Source: Streptomyces sp. CA-278952 (GTDB lineage: Bacteria; Actinomycetota; Actinomycetes; Streptomycetales; Streptomycetaceae). Taken from it: a DNA stretch of 64,000 nucleotides. Within the stretch, counting starts at the first letter, position 1, and every line of letters starts with the position of its first letter. Location: assembly GCF_028747205.1 (NCBI RefSeq), contig NZ_CP112880.1, positions 7,661,501 through 7,725,500 of the forward strand, read 5' to 3'. Below, piece after piece: positions 7,724-17,185 of this stretch. Under the pieces are notes generated by a model that was not told the DNA's origin, searched no databases, and saw only the letters and a program-made list of their open reading frames with translations. The position numbers and the translations under genes are program-made.

Positions 7724-9748
7724 TCAGCGCACCGCCGCCAGCGTCTCGCCCCCGCGCAGCGACGCCGTCAGCTCCACCTCGGCGTCACGGGGCGCCCGTA
7801 CCGCGAACGTCGCCCCGCCCGCCGCGCCCCGCACCGCCCCGGTCGCCTCGATCCGGGTCACCGCCCGGCTTCCCGCCGCCAGGACGTACCACCGGCCGGA
7901 GGCCGCCTTCCAGTGGGTGCCCGCCAGGACGTGCTGCCCGAACCTGCTGCACAGGGCCGTGTCGTCGCGGTCGGCGACCACCGCGGCCGGGTCCGTGGGC
8001 GAGGCCGCGGGGCCGAGGAACTGCACCAGCACCCGGCCGGGGCCCCGCCAGGTGTCGGCCCGGGTGCACAGCCAGCCGGCCGAAGCCCTGCCCTCGGGCA
8101 GCTTCTGCTCGGCGAAGGCCCAGTTGTTGACCGCCCGCACCCCGGAACCCGACAGGGTCCGCAGGGAACACGCCGTACGCGCCCAGGCGAGCAGCGCCTC
8201 GGCGCCCGTCGCCTCGCGCGGCTGCCGGGCCGGCGCGCCCCGGCCGGGCTTCGGGGTGTACGTCAGATGCGCCGGAGCCAGGTCGCCCAGATCCGTCACC
8301 AGGAAGGCGTGCTTCTCCACGATCCGCCCGGACGAACGCAGTTGGAGCACCGGCCAGGAGTCGCACGCCCCGCCCGCGGCGGGCCGGGGCACCGGGGCGG
8401 TGACCCCGTCCCGCCCGACCTCCAGCGGCTGCCCCGGGGTGGCCGGCGCGAGCAGGTCCCGGGTGGTGGCCCCGGCGATCCAGGGGGCGAGCAGGAACCG
8501 CGCGCTGTCGCCCGTACGGCTGACGACGACGGCCGCGCCCGTCGTCACGTCCGCGTCATCGGTCCGCGCGAAGTCGAGCGCCGCCCCACCGGACCCGGAC
8601 AACGGCTCCGCGTACCTCACCACCCGGACCCCGCCGTCGTGGAACAGCACCACGGCCGCCCCGTCCACCTCACCCGCGAACAGCAGCCGGGGCGGCTGGG
8701 CGGGCGGGACCGCCACCGTGCCCGGCGTGGTGGACACCCGGACCGTGCCCGGCGGACCGGACCAGGCCCGCAGCGCCCGGCCCAGCAGCTCGCCGTCGCC
8801 CGTGCGCCCGCCCCGGGCGGGCCAGGCGGTGAAGTCGACGCGCGAGGTGTCCGCCCACCGGTCCGCCGACGTCCGCAGCAGCCCTGCCGGATCGAGCACC
8901 GGGGCCGCTGCGCCCGCCGGGTTCCGGTCGTCGCCCGCGGGCCGCGTCCCCGCGTCGACGGCGAAAGCCAGGCCTCCGGCCACCACGCACAGCGCCGCGG
9001 CCACCGCCCGCACCCGGTGCCTGCGCCGCAGCAGGTCGCTGGGGCGGGTCTGGACCGTGCACGGGTCGAACTCGCCGGACCTGAGCATCGCCTGCGCCCC
9101 GGCCCGGTCCGGCCTCCCCAGCCGGGCCGCCCGGCGCACCGCGTCCGCCGGATCCGCCACCGCCGCCCCGGCCAGCAGCTCCCGCGCCCCGGACTCGTCG
9201 AGCCCTTCCAGCAATTGGAGGGCGAACGCCGCCCTGACCGCCCCGGGCACTGCGGACAGGGCCCGGTCCAGGGCCAGTTCATCGACGCCGCCCGCCCGGG
9301 GGAAGAGCCGCAGCCCCCACACCACCGGCACGGCCGGACGCAGCGCGGCCGGAGCCGGGAGCCTTCCGGGCCACCAACGGGGCCGCCGCTCGTGGGCCAG
9401 CGCCGCTCGCAGCACCCGCAGCCGCATCCATCCGTACGCGGCGCCCGAGGCGCCCTGTTCCGGCCCGACGCCCTCCGGCGCGGGCTCCGGGCCCTCCGGA
9501 GCATCCGACCCGCGGGACTGGGCGGGGACCCGCGGGTGCCGCACGCGGCTCCCGGCAGCGGGCAGGGCCCGCTGGACGACGGCGTGCGCGGCCAGGACCC
9601 GGCGGTGCCGCCCGAGCGCCGGCGGCAGGACGACGTAGGCGAGCCGTACCAGGCGGGGATAGTGCTCCACGAGGGCGGCCTCGGCCTGCTGCACGCCCGT
9701 GCGGTCGGGATGTGCGTCGGTCCGCTGCTGCGGTTGGTGGATCGGCAT
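7724..9748 (-). CDS. Large single-pass membrane protein with a cytoplasmic regulator-like N-terminus
   Basis: This is a 674-residue protein. The first 250 residues are cytoplasmic and helical. They include YPRLVRLAYVVLPPALGRHRRVLAAHAVVQRAL, reminiscent of sigma-70 region 2 but not a convincing match, and a helical stretch FALQLLEGLDESGARELLAG. One transmembrane helix follows at about residues 263-280 (VAAALCVVAGGLAFAV). The long C-terminal part is rich in beta structure and presumably outside the cell. The ATG at 9748 follows GGAAGG. The layout recalls an ECF-like/anti-sigma-like membrane protein that has lost its DNA-binding role. No function is claimed. Confidence 0.65.
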   Translation of the reverse strand: MPIHQPQQRTDAHPDRTGVQQAEAALVEHYPRLVRLAYVVLPPALGRHRRVLAAHAVVQRALPAAGSRVRHPRVPAQSRGSDAPEGPEPAPEGVGPEQGASGAAYGWMRLRVLRAALAHERRPRWWPGRLPAPAALRPAVPVVWGLRLFPRAGGVDELALDRALSAVPGAVRAAFALQLLEGLDESGARELLAGAAVADPADAVRRAARLGRPDRAGAQAMLRSGEFDPCTVQTRPSDLLRRRHRVRAVAAALCVVAGGLAFAVDAGTRPAGDDRNPAGAAAPVLDPAGLLRTSADRWADTSRVDFTAWPARGGRTGDGELLGRALRAWSGPPGTVRVSTTPGTVAVPPAQPPRLLFAGEVDGAAVVLFHDGGVRVVRYAEPLSGSGGAALDFARTDDADVTTGAAVVVSRTGDSARFLLAPWIAGATTRDLLAPATPGQPLEVGRDGVTAPVPRPAAGGACDSWPVLQLRSSGRIVEKHAFLVTDLGDLAPAHLTYTPKPGRGAPARQPREATGAEALLAWARTACSLRTLSGSGVRAVNNWAFAEQKLPEGRASAGWLCTRADTWRGPGRVLVQFLGPAASPTDPAAVVADRDDTALCSRFGQHVLAGTHWKAASGRWYVLAAGSRAVTRIEATGAVRGAAGGATFAVRAPRDAEVELTASLRGGETLAAVR

Positions 9749-9892
9749 GAAATGGGTGCCTTCCGGGCCGTGGCTGGGATGTCATACCGACAAACGAGTC
9801 AATCGTGTGACGGTCACATCGCCCGCGCCGAAGCGGCCACCCGGTCGTCGGCGATCTTCGCGGAGAAGCCGACGTCCGCCTCCCCGGCGGTC

Positions 9893-10339
9893 CTACCGGT
9901 CGCCGGGAGAGGCGAGCAGGGCGTCCAGGACCTTGCCGAACATCCGCCGTCCGGTGGAGGCGAGCAGCGGATCACCCCACCGGGGCACCAGCCGCACCCG
10001 CAGTTCCTCGACCCAGACCACATGGGAACCGGAATCCGTGGGAAGCACGTCGATCGAGGCCCGGCCCAGCACCACGGCCCCCCGCTTCTCCAGTCGGCAG
10101 ACCCCGGCCCGGCCCCCGGCGGGCGGCGTCCACCGCACCACTTCCATCGGATCGTCGAACGCCAGCGGGCCCAGCCCCGTACGCGCCACGAAGACCGTCC
10201 CGAGCTGCGAGGGAAGCCCGGTCGGGACCGAGATCGCGGTCAACGGCACCTGCGCGCCGTGCCGTTCCCAGTCGGTCACCCGGCGCCATGCCTCGGCTGC
10301 GGGGAGAGGGGAGAAGCGCTCGATCCGGAAGACGGCCAC
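9893..10339 (-). CDS. SRPBCC family protein
   Basis: This 148-residue START/Bet v1-like protein begins MAVFRIERFSPLPAAEAWRRVTDWERHG, the standard first strand and helix of the fold. Near the end the helix LLASTGRRMFGKVLDALLAS closes the cavity. The start is the GTG at 10339. It sits between the large membrane protein and the DeoR regulator, all on the minus strand with gaps of 63-145 bp. It is a second SRPBCC protein in 5 kb. The substrate is unknown. Confidence 0.75.
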   Translation of the reverse strand: MAVFRIERFSPLPAAEAWRRVTDWERHGAQVPLTAISVPTGLPSQLGTVFVARTGLGPLAFDDPMEVVRWTPPAGGRAGVCRLEKRGAVVLGRASIDVLPTDSGSHVVWVEELRVRLVPRWGDPLLASTGRRMFGKVLDALLASPGDR

Positions 10340-10402
10340 ACCACGATCCTATGGGGTGTCCGGCGTACCCGCCGATCCGAACGGAATCCGGAGCGCCCCG
10401 CC

Positions 10403-11263
10403 TCAGCCCTCGGTGGCGGGCGAAGCGTCGGCGGCCCCGGCGGGAGAGTCGCCCGCCACCAGCAGACCCGGCAGACGTTCCTCGATCTCCGCGCGCGTCC
10501 CCGGGGCCAGACCGGCGTCCGTGACGAACGTGTCGACCTCCTCCAGCGCCGCGAAGGAACTCAGGCCCACCGTGCCCCACTTGGTGTGATCGGCCACGAC
10601 CACGATCCGGCGCGCCGCCCGGACGAAACGGCGGTTGGTCTCCGCCTCCGCGAGGTTGGGCGTCGAGAGCCCGGCCTCGGCCGAGATCCCGTGCACGCCG
10701 AGAAACAGCACATCGAAGTGGAGGGAGTCGATGGCCCGGTCCGCGACCGGCCCGACCAACGAGTCCGAGGGAGTGCGCACCCCGCCCGTCAGCACCACCG
10801 TCGCCGCCCCGGGCCGCGCGCCGCGCCCCCCGGCCGGACGCTGCGCGTCGTGGAACACGTCGGCCACCCGCACCGAGTTGGTCACCACCGTCAGATCCGG
10901 CACGTCCAGCAGATGCCGGGCCAGCGCGAAGGTCGTCGTCCCGCCCGAGAGCGCGATCGCACTGCCGGGCACCGCCAACGCCGCCGCCGTCCGCGCGATG
11001 TCCTCCTTGGCGCTCGGCTCCAGCGCCGACTTCGCCTCGAACCCGGGCTCGTGCGTACTCGCCTCGACGACCGGGACCGCGCCGCCGTGGACCTTCTCGA
11101 TCACGCCCTGGCGGTCCAGCGCGTCCAGGTCCCGGCGGATCGTCATGTCGGAGACGTTCAGCTTCCGGGTCAGCTCGTTGACCCGGACTCCACCACGCCT
11201 GCGCACCTCGTCGAGGATCAGCGCACGTCGCTGCTCCGCGAGCAGGTTCTGATTCTCGCTCAA
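10403..11263 (-). CDS. DeoR family transcriptional regulator
   Basis: This is a 286-residue protein. The N-terminal DeoR helix-turn-helix (about residues 10-63, VRVNELTRKLNVSDMTIRRDLDAL) is followed by the sugar-phosphate isomerase-like DeoRC domain. That domain shows the characteristic IALSGGTTTFALARHL loop and VVADHTKWGTVG. I prefer the TTG at 11263, where homologs I remember begin SENQNLLAEQRR. An ATG at 11323 would add 20 basic residues but has no spaced ribosome-binding site. DeoR proteins respond to phosphorylated sugars or nucleosides. No sugar operon is adjacent, so the target is elsewhere or unknown. Confidence 0.82.
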   Translation of the reverse strand: MSENQNLLAEQRRALILDEVRRRGGVRVNELTRKLNVSDMTIRRDLDALDRQGVIEKVHGGAVPVVEASTHEPGFEAKSALEPSAKEDIARTAAALAVPGSAIALSGGTTTFALARHLLDVPDLTVVTNSVRVADVFHDAQRPAGGRGARPGAATVVLTGGVRTPSDSLVGPVADRAIDSLHFDVLFLGVHGISAEAGLSTPNLAEAETNRRFVRAARRIVVVADHTKWGTVGLSSFAALEEVDTFVTDAGLAPGTRAEIEERLPGLLVAGDSPAGAADASPATEG

Positions 11264-11526
11264 CGCCGGGTCCGGTCCTTCCCTCTGCCGTACGGTCCGC
11301 AGCCGTCTGCGCGACACGCTCATCCTGCCACGCAGGCATGTCCGGCGTATCACCTGGGGAGATTCCGTGAGACCGCTTCACGCACCCTGCCCGTGCCCGG
11401 AATCCTGGGCTTCGACCGGCGGGTGTCACCACGCCCGGGGCCCACGACGTCCCGGCCCCGCACCCATCCGCTCCTGAGCACGTCCTCGTCGGCCGCGAGG
11501 CCGACGCGCCCGAGAGAGAGTCCCCC

Positions 11527-13968
11527 TTGGCTCCTGCCGCCCTGCCCCCGTCCCCGCCCTCCTCCCCGGCTGCCCAGCACACCGGGGCCGCACTGGAACT
11601 GCTCGTCCACGGCGTCGGCGGCGCCACCCCGCAGGAGATGCTGGGCGACCCCCGTACCGTCCGCGTCACCGGGGACGAGACCGCGGCCGTGTACCGGCGC
11701 ACCGAGGACGCCCACGGCGAGAAGCACCCCGAGCGCTACCGGGACGAGCCCGTCGCCGAGGCGTACTGCTGGTCCGGCCTCACCTCCGGCAACGGCTCCC
11801 GCGCCCTGTGGCTGCTGCTCCTGCCGTTCATGGTGGTCAACCTCGCCCACTGGATGCGCCCCACCGCCACCGGCCGCACCCGCGCGGTCCGGCTGTACGG
11901 CGTGCTGGTGCGGCTCGTCGCGCTCAGCCTCACCGTGCTGCTCACGGCGGCCGCCTGCGAAGTCGCCCTGGACCTGCTGGCCTGGCAGTGCGCGGGTGCC
12001 GAGGCCTGCGCCGAACGCCGCTCCTGGCTCGGCTTCCTGTCGGCCCAGCAGGGCGGCTGGTGGTCGCAGCCCGGCCGCCGCCTCGCCCTGGCCGCCGTCG
12101 TGCCCGTGGCCCTGGTGGGGCTCCTGTGGTATCTGTCCAACCGGACCTGGAGCGCGTACGAGTCCCAACGCCCCCTGGACGAAGGGGACATCGGTGACGG
12201 CGCCCACGACCCCGAAGGGGTGCACGAGGCCCACGGCCCCGACGCACCCGACCCGGAGACCGACGCCCCGCGCCCGCCCGGCCCGAGCCGCCCCGCGCTC
12301 GGCAGGCCCGGCTTCTGGTACGGCCGCCGCATCGTCGCCCGGCTCCGCGCCGCCCACACGGCGGCCGGGTTCCTCACCGTCGCCGCGGCCGTCGCCGGCG
12401 CCGCCGCCCGGCACGACCGGAGCGCCGAAGGACCGGTGCCCCCGTTCCTCGGCGCGGCCGTCGAGGGCGGCATCGTCCTGTGCGCGCTCATCGTCATCGC
12501 GGTCGTCTGCCGCCGGGGCCGCAGCGAACGGACCCGCGACACCAAACTGGACGCCGCCCTCATCACCTATCTGCCCGGCTCCGCGCTCGCCCTGCTCGCC
12601 CTCGCCGTCGTGTACGCCTCCTGGTCGCGCCCGGACTGGCAGTCCTCGGGCAGTCTGCCCGGCGAGACCGCCTTCCGGCTCCTCACCCTCGGCCAGGGCG
12701 TCCTCGTCGTGGCCCTCGCCGTGGTCGCCCACAGCCTCTACCGGCGCACCCCCGAACCGCGCACCGTCCTGCACGGACTCGGCGGCCCCGCGGTCGCGAT
12801 GCTCGCCTGCGCCCTCGGCGGAGTGATGACCGGCGGAGTGGCCCAGCGCGTCGCCGACTGGCTCGACGGCCCGGGGAGCCCGGGCATGGGCCACGGCACC
12901 GACATCGCCGGGCCCCCCGTCCTGCTGAGCTGGCAGGCCTCCGTCATCCCGGTGCTCCTGCTGCTCCTGCTCGTCCCGGTCCTGGTGCTGATCGTCCGCA
13001 CCACGCGCACCGCCCGCCGGTTGGGCCCGCTCATCGAGGCGGAGTACGCCCCCGAACCGCCCGACGAGGGCCGTACCCGCCGCATCGCCCGGATCCGCGC
13101 GACCGCCGCCCTCACCGACTCGGCGCCCTGGATCGTCGGCGTGGTCTCCGGGGCCACCCTGCTGCTCGGGGCGGGCGCGATCGCCGGCTCCTGGCGCAGT
13201 GACGAGGTGCCGGGCCGGGCCGCCGACGGGAGCTGGCCGCTCGTCGAATCGTTCGCCGAGGCCGCGCAGTCGACCGGCTCCTGGCTGATCGGCTTCGGCT
13301 TCGTCCTGTTCGTCGCCGGCGGCCGCCGTGCCTACAAGGACGCCTCGGCCCGCCGCACCATCGGCATCCTCTGGGACGTGGGCACCTTCTGGCCGCGCGC
13401 CGCCCACCCCTTCGCACCCCCGTGCTACGCCGAGCGCGCGGTTCCCGACCTCGCCTCCCGGATGTCCGCCTGGACGGCGACCACGCCCCGGGGCCGACTC
13501 GTCATCTCGGGCCACTCGCAGGGCAGCGTGCTCGCCGCGTCCGCCGTCTGGCAACTGCCCGACGCGACCCGCCGCCGGGTCGCGCTCCTCACCTACGGCT
13601 CACCCCTGGAGCGGCTGTACGGCCGGTGGTTCCCGGCCTACTTCGGCCCCGAGCCCCTGCTCGGGCTGCACCGCTCGGTGCACTGCTGGCGCAACCTGTG
13701 GCGGGACACCGACCCGATCGGCGGCCCCGTCCGCATCCGCGCCGAACGCGACCCGGGCGTCGACCGGGGCCCCTTGAAGGACCCGCTGGCCTACGGGCGG
13801 ACCACGAAGCTCCCGCTGCCCGAACCGATCCTCGGGCACTCCGACTACCAGGCCGACCCCGCCTTCGCCGAGGAGCGGGCCGATCTCCTCGCCGAGTTGG
13901 GCCCGCTCGTCCCCCGGCAGGCGGAGGCGGGCCCTCAGAAGGGCAGCTCGGGGAGATCCTCCGGGTAG
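11527..13968 (+). CDS. Very large multi-pass membrane protein with C-terminal alpha/beta-hydrolase-like motif
   Basis: This is an 813-residue protein starting at TTG 11527 with a weak GAGAGAG upstream. Residues 20-60 (ELLVHGVGGATPQEML) resemble the start of a lipase-like fold. At least eight hydrophobic segments follow, with a Pro/Asp-rich cytoplasmic linker near residues 220-260. Near residues 655-675 the sequence LVISGHSQGSVLAASAVWQL holds a G-H-S-Q-G nucleophile elbow, and the TYGSPLERLYGRWFP stretch after it is typical of lipases. A split hydrolase wrapped around a membrane domain is an inference. The last 34 bp overlap the end of the convergent AAA+ gene. Confidence 0.75.
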   Translation: MAPAALPPSPPSSPAAQHTGAALELLVHGVGGATPQEMLGDPRTVRVTGDETAAVYRRTEDAHGEKHPERYRDEPVAEAYCWSGLTSGNGSRALWLLLLPFMVVNLAHWMRPTATGRTRAVRLYGVLVRLVALSLTVLLTAAACEVALDLLAWQCAGAEACAERRSWLGFLSAQQGGWWSQPGRRLALAAVVPVALVGLLWYLSNRTWSAYESQRPLDEGDIGDGAHDPEGVHEAHGPDAPDPETDAPRPPGPSRPALGRPGFWYGRRIVARLRAAHTAAGFLTVAAAVAGAAARHDRSAEGPVPPFLGAAVEGGIVLCALIVIAVVCRRGRSERTRDTKLDAALITYLPGSALALLALAVVYASWSRPDWQSSGSLPGETAFRLLTLGQGVLVVALAVVAHSLYRRTPEPRTVLHGLGGPAVAMLACALGGVMTGGVAQRVADWLDGPGSPGMGHGTDIAGPPVLLSWQASVIPVLLLLLLVPVLVLIVRTTRTARRLGPLIEAEYAPEPPDEGRTRRIARIRATAALTDSAPWIVGVVSGATLLLGAGAIAGSWRSDEVPGRAADGSWPLVESFAEAAQSTGSWLIGFGFVLFVAGGRRAYKDASARRTIGILWDVGTFWPRAAHPFAPPCYAERAVPDLASRMSAWTATTPRGRLVISGHSQGSVLAASAVWQLPDATRRRVALLTYGSPLERLYGRWFPAYFGPEPLLGLHRSVHCWRNLWRDTDPIGGPVRIRAERDPGVDRGPLKDPLAYGRTTKLPLPEPILGHSDYQADPAFAEERADLLAELGPLVPRQAEAGPQKGSSGRSSG

Positions 13969-16364
13969 AGCAGGGTCAGGTCGTCCGTGCTCGTCTCGGC
14001 GAGCTGGGCGACCCGGCCCGCATGCCGCTCCACCATCGACTCGAAGGTCTGGCGGGCGGTGCGGCCGTTGCCGAAGGCGGGGCCCTTGGGCAGCGCCGTG
14101 AAGTACTTCAGCAGCGCCTCCCCGGTGCCCTCCGCCAGGCTGTACTCATGCTCCTCGGCCTGCTGCTCGACGATCCGCAGCAGCTCCTCGGGGAGATAGT
14201 CATGGAAGGTGATGGTCCGCGAGAACCGCGAGGCCACCCCGGGGTTGACGGTGAGGAACCGCTCCATCTCGTGGGTGTAGCCCGCGACGATCACGACCAC
14301 CGCGTCCCGGTGGTCCTCCATCAGCTTCACCAGCGTGTCGATGGCCTCCCGCCCGAAGTCCCGGCCGGAGTCCTCGGGCGAGAGGGCGTACGCCTCGTCG
14401 ACGAACAGCACTCCGCCACGCGCCCGGTCGAACGCCTCCTGGGTCCGGATCGCCGTCGAGCCGATGTGCTCGCCGACCAGGTCCACCCGGGACACCTCGA
14501 CCAGGTGGCCGCGCTCCAGCACCCCGAGCGAGGCCAGGATCTCCCCGTACAGCCGGGCCACCGTGGTCTTGCCCGTACCGGGGGAGCCGGTGAAGACGAG
14601 GTGCCGGCGGACGGACGCGGCCTTGAGCCCGGCCTCCTGACGGCGGCGGCCCACCTCGATCATGTCGGTCAGCGCCCGCACCTCGCGCTTGACGCTGTCC
14701 AGGCCCACCAGCGCGTCCAGCTCGCCGAGGACCGCCGAGGAGTCCCGGGCCGGCTCCGCCGGCACGACCGGCTCCGGAGCGGGCTCGACCGCGCGCTGCC
14801 CGGGCAGCGCGCCCAGCAGACCGGGCGTGGACCGGGTCTCCGTCAGCACCGCGGGCGGCGGCGGGGCCGAAGCCGTACGCAGACCGCTCTCGTCGCTCGT
14901 GCAGTCCTGGGCCACCGGGCCGGTCGTGCCGGCGTCGCCCTCGGGGAACTCGTAACCGCCCCGGGCGCACCGCTCGGTGCGGCAGCGGGTGAGCGTGGTG
15001 CGGCAGCCGTCCATGATGTGGAAGCCGTAGCCCTCGCTGCCCGTCACCCGGCAGCTGTCGAAGGTGCCCCGGCCCTCGGCCGAGACGTAGAACCCCGCCT
15101 CGGCCGGCGAGGTGACCGTGCAGCGCTCGATGGTGGGGTCCGCGCCCTTGGTGACGATGACCCCGGTCTGCGCCGCGTCGATGGTGCAGTTGTTCAGCGT
15201 GCCGCCGCTGCCGTGGTCGCGGAACCAGGCGCCCGTGGACGCCTCCCGGATCCGGCAGTCGTCCAGCTGGGCGGTGGCCCCGTCGCTCACCGAGACGGCG
15301 GTGTTGCGGATCTGGGAGAGGTCGCTGTCCACGACGTCGGCGCGCGACCCCCGGTCGAGGACGAACAGGGCGTCGGGCACGTCGTGCACCCGGCAGGCGT
15401 CCAGTATCACCGTCGCGCCGTCGCTGACCCAGACCGCCGGGTAGTCGCCCGTACTGTCGTGGATCTCGCACTGGTTGGCGTCGACCCGGGTCCCCGGGTC
15501 CCAGACCGAGAGCCCGTTGCGTCCGAAGCGGCGGACGGTGGAGCGGGTCAGCGTGAGCACCGAACGCGATCGCAGGTCGACGGCGTTCTCCGGGATGTCG
15601 TGGATGTCGCAGTCGGCGAGGGTGAGCACCGCGTCGGTGTCCAGTGTGACGCCGTCCGCGGAGGTGCGGTGCACGGTGCAGTCGGTCAGGTGGGCCGAGG
15701 CCCGGGCGGTGACCTGGATGCCGCTGCCCTTGATCTCGTACACCTCGCAGCCGAACGCCTCCAGGCCGCTGCCCTCGCCGGTGACGCCGATCCCCGCCCC
15801 GGACGCGTGGTGGATCCGGCAGCGGTCCAGGCGCGGATGCCCTCCGTCGCGGACCGAGACCCCGGACTGGCCCGCGGAGACGATCTCGCACTCCTCGAAC
15901 ACACCGCCCGCACCGTCCAGCACGGCGATGCCGACCCCGGCCGGATTGTCGACCGTGCACCGCCGCACGGTGGGCCGGGCCGCGCCGCGCACCTCGATGC
16001 CCGCGGCCGACCGCGTCACGATCCGCAGGTCCGTCAGCTCCGCCGTGCCGTCCTCGACCAGCAGGGCCGGGGCCGCCGAGTCCTGGCCCTCGACATGGAG
16101 GTCCTGGATGACCGCGGAGGCGCGCACGGTCAGCGGTACGCCGTCGACCGGCGCGATCCGCACGGAACCGACCGATCCCTCGGGCCCGCGCAGCGTCACC
16201 GCGCGGTGGACGACGAGGTTCTCCCGGTAGGTCCCGGGCGCGACGGTGAGGACGTCGCCGTCGGCTGCCGCCTCCAGGGCCGCGGAGAGGGAGGCGTACT
16301 CGCCCGTGCGGCGGCGCCATCGCGATGTGCCGGTGTGCGTCACCTGGACCGTGCCCTGTGCCAT
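13935..16364 (-). CDS. Right-handed beta-helix protein fused to a CbxX/SpoVK-type AAA+ ATPase
   Basis: This is an 809-residue protein. Residues about 20-440 are a run of roughly 23-residue parallel beta-helix repeats (patterns such as DCTVHRTSADGVTLDTDAVL and RCRIHHASGAGIGV). After a Pro/Ala linker comes an AAA+ domain of the CbxX/CfxQ/SpoVK/EccA class. It has Walker A GSPGTGKTT near residues 592-600, Walker B VLFVDEAYAL near 652-661, and the sensor stretch FLTVNPGVASRFSRTITF. The ATG at 16364 follows a G-rich stretch. EccA relatives serve type VII secretion, but no ESX genes are present here. The beta-helix half may recognise a polymer or protein partner. Confidence 0.88.
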   Translation of the reverse strand: MAQGTVQVTHTGTSRWRRRTGEYASLSAALEAAADGDVLTVAPGTYRENLVVHRAVTLRGPEGSVGSVRIAPVDGVPLTVRASAVIQDLHVEGQDSAAPALLVEDGTAELTDLRIVTRSAAGIEVRGAARPTVRRCTVDNPAGVGIAVLDGAGGVFEECEIVSAGQSGVSVRDGGHPRLDRCRIHHASGAGIGVTGEGSGLEAFGCEVYEIKGSGIQVTARASAHLTDCTVHRTSADGVTLDTDAVLTLADCDIHDIPENAVDLRSRSVLTLTRSTVRRFGRNGLSVWDPGTRVDANQCEIHDSTGDYPAVWVSDGATVILDACRVHDVPDALFVLDRGSRADVVDSDLSQIRNTAVSVSDGATAQLDDCRIREASTGAWFRDHGSGGTLNNCTIDAAQTGVIVTKGADPTIERCTVTSPAEAGFYVSAEGRGTFDSCRVTGSEGYGFHIMDGCRTTLTRCRTERCARGGYEFPEGDAGTTGPVAQDCTSDESGLRTASAPPPPAVLTETRSTPGLLGALPGQRAVEPAPEPVVPAEPARDSSAVLGELDALVGLDSVKREVRALTDMIEVGRRRQEAGLKAASVRRHLVFTGSPGTGKTTVARLYGEILASLGVLERGHLVEVSRVDLVGEHIGSTAIRTQEAFDRARGGVLFVDEAYALSPEDSGRDFGREAIDTLVKLMEDHRDAVVVIVAGYTHEMERFLTVNPGVASRFSRTITFHDYLPEELLRIVEQQAEEHEYSLAEGTGEALLKYFTALPKGPAFGNGRTARQTFESMVERHAGRVAQLAETSTDDLTLLYPEDLPELPF

Positions 16365-16532
16365 GGCGTTGCTCTGCCCCCACCTCGTGCTGTGCGATGC
16401 CTCGGGTCCGTCCGTCGCCGGGGAGGCGGACGGGGTCGGACCACCGTAGCGCGCGTGAGGGGCGGGAGTTGACGAGTCCACCCCGCGGAGCCATGTCTCC
16501 CCCCGTCCGCTCCCGGCCGGGGGAGGCCGTGG

Positions 16533-17141
16533 TCAGCCGCCCTTTCCGGCCCTTCCCCAGTCCGGACCGGCCGCGGCCCACTCCCGGTCCAGCCGGGTGT
16601 ACCGCCGCCGGACCATGCGTCGCACGGTCAGCCGGCGGCCCGCCTCGACGCAGGCGGCGGCGACCAGGAACGTGCCGATGCCGCCCAGCACCGCGTGGGT
16701 GCGGGCGGTGCGCCCGTCCATCGGCGGCGGCACCGGATGGCCCGCCGCGTCCGTCCAGATCCGCACCGGGGACCCCGGGCCGCCCGGCCGCGAGGAGGTG
16801 GCCACCTTTCCGCTGCGCGGACTGCCGTCCGGGGCCTCCCAGGACGCCACCACCCCATAGGGGCGCGCGGCCCGTTCGACGCCGCCCGCGGGATCACCGG
16901 CGAACCGTTCCCGCCCCGCCGGGCCCACCACGACCGCGTCGACGAAGTGACGCTCCTCGTGCTGGGCCCGTACCGACCGCTGGAGGGCGGCGTCGGCCGC
17001 CGTCCAGCCCGCCCAGCCGGCGGCCGGTGCGCCCACCACGAGGAGCACCAGCGCTCCGAGCGCCACCCAGGCCTCGCGGCGGTCGGTGGCACGGCGCAGC
17101 GGACTGCCCCGCCCGCGCAGCAGTGCCCACAGCACCCACAC
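16533..17141 (-). CDS. Rv1733c-like two-helix membrane protein
   Basis: This is a 202-residue protein with GTG start at 17141 and AGGGGGA 8 nt upstream. Transmembrane helices lie at about residues 25-47 (WVALGALVLLVVGAPAAGWAGW) and 143-163 (AVLGGIGTFLVAAACVEAG). They flank an extracytoplasmic domain that carries the stretch GGPGSPVRIWTDAAGHPVPPP. This layout and the conserved G-x-V-x-I-W-x-D words match the actinobacterial Rv1733c family (dormancy-regulon membrane protein in mycobacteria; function unknown). It lies between the beta-helix/AAA+ gene and the MOSC gene. Confidence 0.78.
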   Translation of the reverse strand: MWVLWALLRGRGSPLRRATDRREAWVALGALVLLVVGAPAAGWAGWTAADAALQRSVRAQHEERHFVDAVVVGPAGRERFAGDPAGGVERAARPYGVVASWEAPDGSPRSGKVATSSRPGGPGSPVRIWTDAAGHPVPPPMDGRTARTHAVLGGIGTFLVAAACVEAGRRLTVRRMVRRRYTRLDREWAAAGPDWGRAGKGG

Positions 17142-17185
17142 GCCCCGTCCCCCTGCCCCTTCTGTCGATCTGTCGGTCCATGCAG

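Noticed and set aside
5718..9638. A 1306-codon plus-strand open frame
   Set aside because: It is antisense to the SDR and large membrane protein genes, is Arg/Pro/Gln-rich nonsense and has no domain; it is a GC-bias shadow.
7913..12826. A 1637-codon plus-strand open frame
   Set aside because: It runs antisense through the SRPBCC and DeoR genes and out of frame through the large membrane protein; the composition is not protein-like.
16365..16532. Extra gene between the beta-helix/AAA+ and Rv1733c-like genes
   Set aside because: Only extensions of flanking frames are open there and none has a start with a ribosome-binding site.
14200..16581. A 793-codon minus-strand open frame overlapping the beta-helix/AAA+ gene
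   Set aside because: It is Arg/Gly/Pro-rich and out of frame with the AAA+ motifs.
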